Assembly: GCA_019314185.1 (NCBI GenBank)
Contig: JAFCZU010000070.1
Location: 1 to 21,291 of the forward strand
Length of the DNA: 21,291 bases
Direction: 5' to 3'
Source of the DNA: Deltaproteobacteria bacterium
GTDB lineage: Bacteria > Desulfobacterota > Desulfobacteria > Desulfobacterales > ETH-SRB1
A program made the position numbers and the translations under genes. Of this stretch, positions 18,336 through 21,291 are shown piece by piece (positions within the stretch are counted from its first letter, which is position 1; the number at the start of each line of letters is the position of its first letter). The notes beneath the pieces were generated by a model, which did not search any database, was not told the origin of the DNA, and saw only the letters and a program-made list of their open reading frames with translations.

Positions 18336-18557
18336 CGCAAAGGAGTATCTTCTCAATAAATCCGGGTAGCTAATTTCAGCTTGATTCTCAGTTGGCAAGT
18401 GTTTGTTCACCACGAAGTGCACGAAGAAACACGAAGTTGTTGTTTTTTTATTGGATTTCTTCGTGACCTTCGTGGTAAAACAATCATAACGAAATGTTTG
18501 CTCACAGTTCTGAAACACAACTCATGCCCGGACTTTTTGAGAAGTTACGCAAAGGAG
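18336..18557. mobile_element. MITE-like element with terminal inverted repeats and flanking 10-bp direct repeats
   Basis: The arms 18345-18366 (GTATCTTCTCAATAAATC, then CGGG) and 18527-18548 are inverted repeats matching at 19 of 22 positions. The 10-mer CGCAAAGGAG occurs as a direct repeat at both edges (18336-18345 and 18548-18557), as a target duplication would. Nearly concentric inside is a second inverted repeat. The element has no coding capacity; short frames within it translate only the repeats. Confidence 0.6.
18409..18476. repeat. ACCACGAAG-type inverted repeat
   Basis: Arms 18409-18429 (ACCACGAAGTGCACGAAG, then AAA) and 18456-18476 are inverted repeats matching at 19 of 21 positions around a 26-nt T-rich loop. 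Each arm repeats CACGAAG internally. I recall similar CACGAAG-rich palindromes recurring between genes in many environmental bacteria; their function is unknown to me. Confidence 0.7.
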
Positions 18558-18681
18558 ATATAACATATTTAATTTAATGATGTATTAAGCATCAATCTTA
18601 TATTAATTGATTGGCGCCGTTGTAAAAACCACAGGCAGTATATTTCGCCTTAAAATTTATTTAAAGGGTGCGAAACTTGAG

Positions 18682-19770
18682 TTACATTTTTAAAAGGCTG
18701 AGCATAACAGCGTTATGTATTTTCGGCCTAAAATCTTTTATTTTCATATTATCTCGCGTTGGATGTATACGATTTGTCAATAATATCACAATCACTTTAC
18801 GTTCAAGATCTATCCAGAAAGAAGTCCCTGTAAAGCCAAGATGCCCTATACTTCTTTTTGAAAAACAATTACCGGAACTTGAATCAGACAAAGATGGAGT
18901 ATCAAACCCAAAAGCTTTGTCGTTACCTTCCCGCGGCTTAAAAAAGGTATGCAGCAGATCCTTTTTAAATAAGCTGGTTGATGAACTGCTGTGGAAATCG
19001 AATAATAGCTCTGATAACAGAATGTTCATGTCACCGGCATTTCCAAAGAGACCCGCATGCCCCCCGACGCCTCCCACAGCATAAGCGTTTTCATCATGCA
19101 CCACTCCATTTACAAGAAAATTGCGCCACGAACAATATTCGGTAGCGGCGAATCGACCAATGCCGGGTTTTGAATCAATGTCTATAAAAAAAAGCCCGCG
19201 ACCAAAGTCGGTTTCAATACCAAGAGGTCTATAGATTTCCTCAGATGTAAAATGATCAAGCCGTTTCCCTGACACTCTTTCGACCACCAATCCAAGAGTC
19301 ATAAACCCTAAATCACTATATAGCGCTCTCTTGCCTATCGGATGCAACAAAGGTTCCTTTATAAGCAATTCTTTTAATACCTCTTTTTGAACCGCCCGTG
19401 GCAGCTTACATAAGGTACGATAATATGGACGATAATCAGGAAAACCCGAACTATGACAAAGAAGATGTTTTATTTTTATCTCTTCCTTGTCTGTATTTTT
19501 AAACTCCGGCAATACAGATCCTAATTTCTGCTCAAGATCCAGCCTGGACTGCTGAATAAGGATCATAACCGCTAAAGTAGTTGCAAGCGGTTTTGTCAAT
19601 GATGCCAGATCAAAAATAGTATCTTTTGTCATTACATCACTGGATAAATTATTTGCATATCCGTAAGCTTCAAAAAAGACAATCGAGTCCTCCTTTGAGA
19701 CCAGGAGAACCGCTCCGGGAAAAACCTTATCAGATATAGCAAGTCTCATAAGATTGTCGACTTGATTCAT
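18682..19770 (-). CDS. Beta-lactamase-fold serine hydrolase (class C / DD-peptidase-like)
   Basis: The 362-residue serine hydrolase has the three active-site motifs of the class C beta-lactamase/DD-peptidase fold: SxxK as Ser57-Leu-Thr-Lys60, YxN-type Tyr151-Ser-Asp153, and HxG as His309-Leu-Gly311. It also has HLLCHSSGFP and the block HDENAYAVGGVGGHAGLF, which I associate with the hydrolase group often linked to muropeptide recycling. No signal peptide is visible, so a cytosolic site is likely. The substrate could be a muropeptide, a D-amino-acid peptide or an ester; the sequence does not decide. The start ATG has no clear Shine-Dalgarno and is abutted by a heptamer array. It lies downstream of ldcA on the same strand. 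Confidence 0.85.
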   Translation of the reverse strand: MNQVDNLMRLAISDKVFPGAVLLVSKEDSIVFFEAYGYANNLSSDVMTKDTIFDLASLTKPLATTLAVMILIQQSRLDLEQKLGSVLPEFKNTDKEEIKIKHLLCHSSGFPDYRPYYRTLCKLPRAVQKEVLKELLIKEPLLHPIGKRALYSDLGFMTLGLVVERVSGKRLDHFTSEEIYRPLGIETDFGRGLFFIDIDSKPGIGRFAATEYCSWRNFLVNGVVHDENAYAVGGVGGHAGLFGNAGDMNILLSELLFDFHSSSSTSLFKKDLLHTFFKPREGNDKAFGFDTPSLSDSSSGNCFSKRSIGHLGFTGTSFWIDLERKVIVILLTNRIHPTRDNMKIKDFRPKIHNAVMLSLLKM

Positions 19771-19777
19771 AATAACT

Positions 19778-19840
19778 TTGCTCGTTGCTCATTGCTGATT
19801 TTCTGACATCTAACATCTGACTTCTGTTTCTTTGCTCATT
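19778..19840. repeat. Heptamer array abutting the serine hydrolase start
   Basis: Seven or more gap-free 7-nt units, TTGCTCG / TTGCTCA / TTGCTGA / TTTTCTG / ACATCTA / ACATCTG / ACTTCTG, fade out as TTTCTTT / GCTCATT. The unit changes from a GCT type to an ACATCTG type mid-array while keeping register. It begins 7 nt from the start codon and so fills the 5' untranslated region. Confidence 0.65.
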
Positions 19841-19879
19841 ATGAATTGAAAATTAAAATTGAGAAGCGAAGCGACATCA

Positions 19880-19921
19880 TCATTCAAAATTCGATGTTGG
19901 ACGTTCGATGTCCGACGTTCA
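19880..19921. repeat. Heptamer array downstream of ldcA
   Basis: Units TCATTCA / AAATTCG / ATGTTGG / ACGTTCG / ATGTCCG / ACGTTCA run in exact register, ending 7 nt from the ldcA stop. The family is the same GATGTT/GACGTT type as at 17961-18131. Confidence 0.65.
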
Positions 19922-19928
19922 TCCCTTC

Positions 19929-20858
19929 TCACCTTCCTGTTACTCTAGTTGCCGGTTCATTAAACGACAACAGCTGCTTGTCCGCGTCTAAAACAGCTTT
20001 AATACCCATAGGAATCGTTATATTGTTTTTGCCGTGGCCTGCTTCAAAACCTGCAAGTATCGGAATATCATACTCCATGAAAATACTATCCACTATCCCG
20101 AAAAGCTCATCCGTTTTTCCGCAATCCTCAAAACAGCCAAGGGCCAGACCCGCAATGCCATCAAAACATCCGGCCAGCTTCATTTGGGTCAACATCCTGT
20201 CAATCCTGTAAACTGCTTCTCCTTTATCTTCGAGAAACAGAATATGCCCTTTAAATTCAGGTTCAAAAGGTGTCCCGACAAGATGGCACAAAGTAGCAAG
20301 ATTACCACCTGAAACCGGCGCAGATACCAGGCCATGTTTGATGATAATCCCTATTTCCGGTGTTATCTCAAGCCTTGTGTCTGACGAAAAAGCCGAGATC
20401 ATTGCCTCCTTTGTCTTTTGCGATGCATCTCCCAAAGTTGTAACAAGGGGGCCGTGAAATGTAACCATACTGCATTTTGTATAAAAAACCGATAAAAGAG
20501 CCGATATATCGCTGAACCCAACAAAAATTTTCGGATTTTTCTTAATCAATTCGTAATCAAGCAATGGCAGTATCTTCATCGACCCAAACCCACCTCTTGC
20601 ACAAATTACAGCCTTTATTTCACTGTCAGAAAAACACCTGTTAACAAGGCTTGCACGATGAATATCCGACCCTGCCAGATACCCCTTTTTTTTAAAAAGA
20701 TCATCCGGAACAATTGTACGAAATCCCATAGCTTCCAGAACCGCAATGCCTTGATCAAATTTTTTTTTGTCAAAATGACCTGCTGGAGCAATTATTCCGA
20801 TAGTATCGCCCAGCATTAATCTGCCCGGCAATAATTGTATATTTTTTTCAGCGCCCAT
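19929..20858 (-). CDS. ldcA: Muramoyltetrapeptide LD-carboxypeptidase (peptidase S66)
   Basis: This enzyme trims the terminal D-alanine from murein tetrapeptides in the cytosol during cell-wall recycling. The 309-residue product has the S66 layout: GDTIGIIAPAG near the N-terminus, CARGGFGSMKILPLLD, the nucleophile in GFSD (Ser116), Glu210 in FLEDKGE and His275 in EAGHGKNN, spaced as in characterised LdcA enzymes. I chose the ATG at 20856-20858, which has GGGG about 8 nt upstream. A longer in-frame start at 20945 would add 29 residues that only translate a heptamer array and overlap the tRNA promoter. Confidence 0.93.
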   Translation of the reverse strand: MGAEKNIQLLPGRLMLGDTIGIIAPAGHFDKKKFDQGIAVLEAMGFRTIVPDDLFKKKGYLAGSDIHRASLVNRCFSDSEIKAVICARGGFGSMKILPLLDYELIKKNPKIFVGFSDISALLSVFYTKCSMVTFHGPLVTTLGDASQKTKEAMISAFSSDTRLEITPEIGIIIKHGLVSAPVSGGNLATLCHLVGTPFEPEFKGHILFLEDKGEAVYRIDRMLTQMKLAGCFDGIAGLALGCFEDCGKTDELFGIVDSIFMEYDIPILAGFEAGHGKNNITIPMGIKAVLDADKQLLSFNEPATRVTGR

Positions 20859-20883
20859 CAGAAAATCCCCGCCTCTATAATCC

Positions 20884-20939
20884 TTTAATCCCTGCTCCCT
20901 AATCCCTGCTCCCTGATCCCTGAACCCTGATTTACTAAT
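20884..20939. repeat. CCCTGAT-type heptamer array between ldcA and tRNA-Pro
   Basis: Eight gap-free units, TTTAATC / CCTGCTC / CCTAATC / CCTGCTC / CCTGATC / CCTGAAC / CCTGATT / TACTAAT, keep an exact 7-nt period. This is the most regular array in the window. It fills the space between the ldcA ribosome-binding site and the tRNA promoter. Confidence 0.75.
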
Positions 20940-20967
20940 TGACATGTAATGCTCAAAGAATTATAAG
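20939..20967 (+). promoter_or_regulatory. tRNA-Pro promoter (sigma70 type)
   Basis: Perfect -35 TTGACA (20939-20944), 17-nt spacer and -10 TATAAG (20962-20967, 5 of 6). The predicted start near 20974 is only a few bases from the tRNA 5' end at 20978. Confidence 0.8.
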
Positions 20968-20977
20968 CAATATTTGT

Positions 20978-21056
<79 letters not shown>

Positions 21057-21110
21057 AAACATTTCCATAGTTAAACTGCGTAATACATCTCCTAAAATTC
21101 CTTCAAATGA

Positions 21111-21291
21111 ATGAGACCTTTGAAAAATGTTCCATTTTGCCTGCCCTGTTAAATTTGAAAACTATTTAACCGGGGTTCGAGCGTAAGAAAGACGAAAATT
21201 TCAACCATAGGAATATATTGAATATCTCAAGAATTGAAATTTGATCCTGACACAGCAATTGGATAAAAGCAGTAAACCATTATTCAGGATT
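21111..21291. mobile_element. Second copy of the ATGAGACCTTT MITE-like element, cut by window end
   Basis: The start ATGAGACCTTTGAAAAATG matches the left terminus of the element at 5845 in 26 of the first 31 bases, and matches the inverted right terminus at 6030 about as well. The shared block TAGGAATATATTGA (21208-21221) appears 97 nt in, against 80 nt from the right end in the first copy. The copies are therefore related but diverged, and the far end lies outside the window. Confidence 0.5.

Noticed and set aside
18282..18518. 78-codon minus-strand frame and the overlapping plus-strand frame at 18381-18563
   Set aside because: They translate the MITE-like arms and the CACGAAG palindrome; composition is repeat-driven, with no ribosome-binding site and no domain.
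18668..19084. 138-codon plus-strand frame antisense to the serine hydrolase
   Set aside because: It is a shadow of a gene with all three active-site motifs; the opposite strand clearly codes.
19778..19921. CRISPR-like array
   Set aside because: Units are 7 nt, degenerate and contiguous, with no 20-40-nt repeats separated by spacers and no cas genes.

Overview
The window looks like a core-genome stretch of a Gram-negative, AT-leaning member of the Desulfobacterota (Desulfobacterales-like; inferred). The grounds are the gene set and order: an F1 ATP-synthase operon with separate b' and b genes but no a or c subunit gene, a zapB-zapA-6S RNA-RNase Y string, a complete mreBCD-mrdA-rodA operon, and intergenic repeats of a kind I associate with this group. 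All protein genes lie on the minus strand, so transcription runs from high to low coordinates. The only plus-strand gene is tRNA-Pro(GGG).

Layout in transcription order. A divergent pair sits at the right: tRNA-Pro (plus, ~20978-21054) with a near-consensus promoter, and an LD-carboxypeptidase gene (ldcA, minus), followed by a beta-lactamase-fold serine hydrolase. A roughly 1.07 kb non-coding stretch (17608-18681) holds three nested inverted-repeat elements. Next come mreB, mreC, mreD, mrdA (PBP2) and rodA, a long hairpin, a candidate promoter, and atpF', atpF, atpH, atpA, atpG, atpD and atpC ending at an intrinsic terminator. A roughly 186 bp MITE-like element follows, then a stand-alone GlmU-type uridylyltransferase, zapB-like, zapA, 6S RNA, rny and tyrS. 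The left edge is a 16S rRNA gene, of which only the 5' 103 nt lie inside the window, driven by two tandem near-consensus sigma70 promoters.

The genes serve cell-wall elongation (mre/mrd), peptidoglycan precursor supply and turnover (GlmU-like, LdcA, possibly the serine hydrolase), ATP synthesis, Z-ring assembly (ZapA/ZapB), and global RNA control and translation (6S RNA, RNase Y, TyrRS, rRNA, tRNA).

I see no defence system, prophage, CRISPR array, transposase or clearly new protein system. The unusual material is intergenic. At least nine short degenerate arrays of different sequence all share an exact 7-nt period, and some form inverted pairs around structured cores. There are also two MITE-like families with terminal inverted repeats. 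These are the items most worth a second look.
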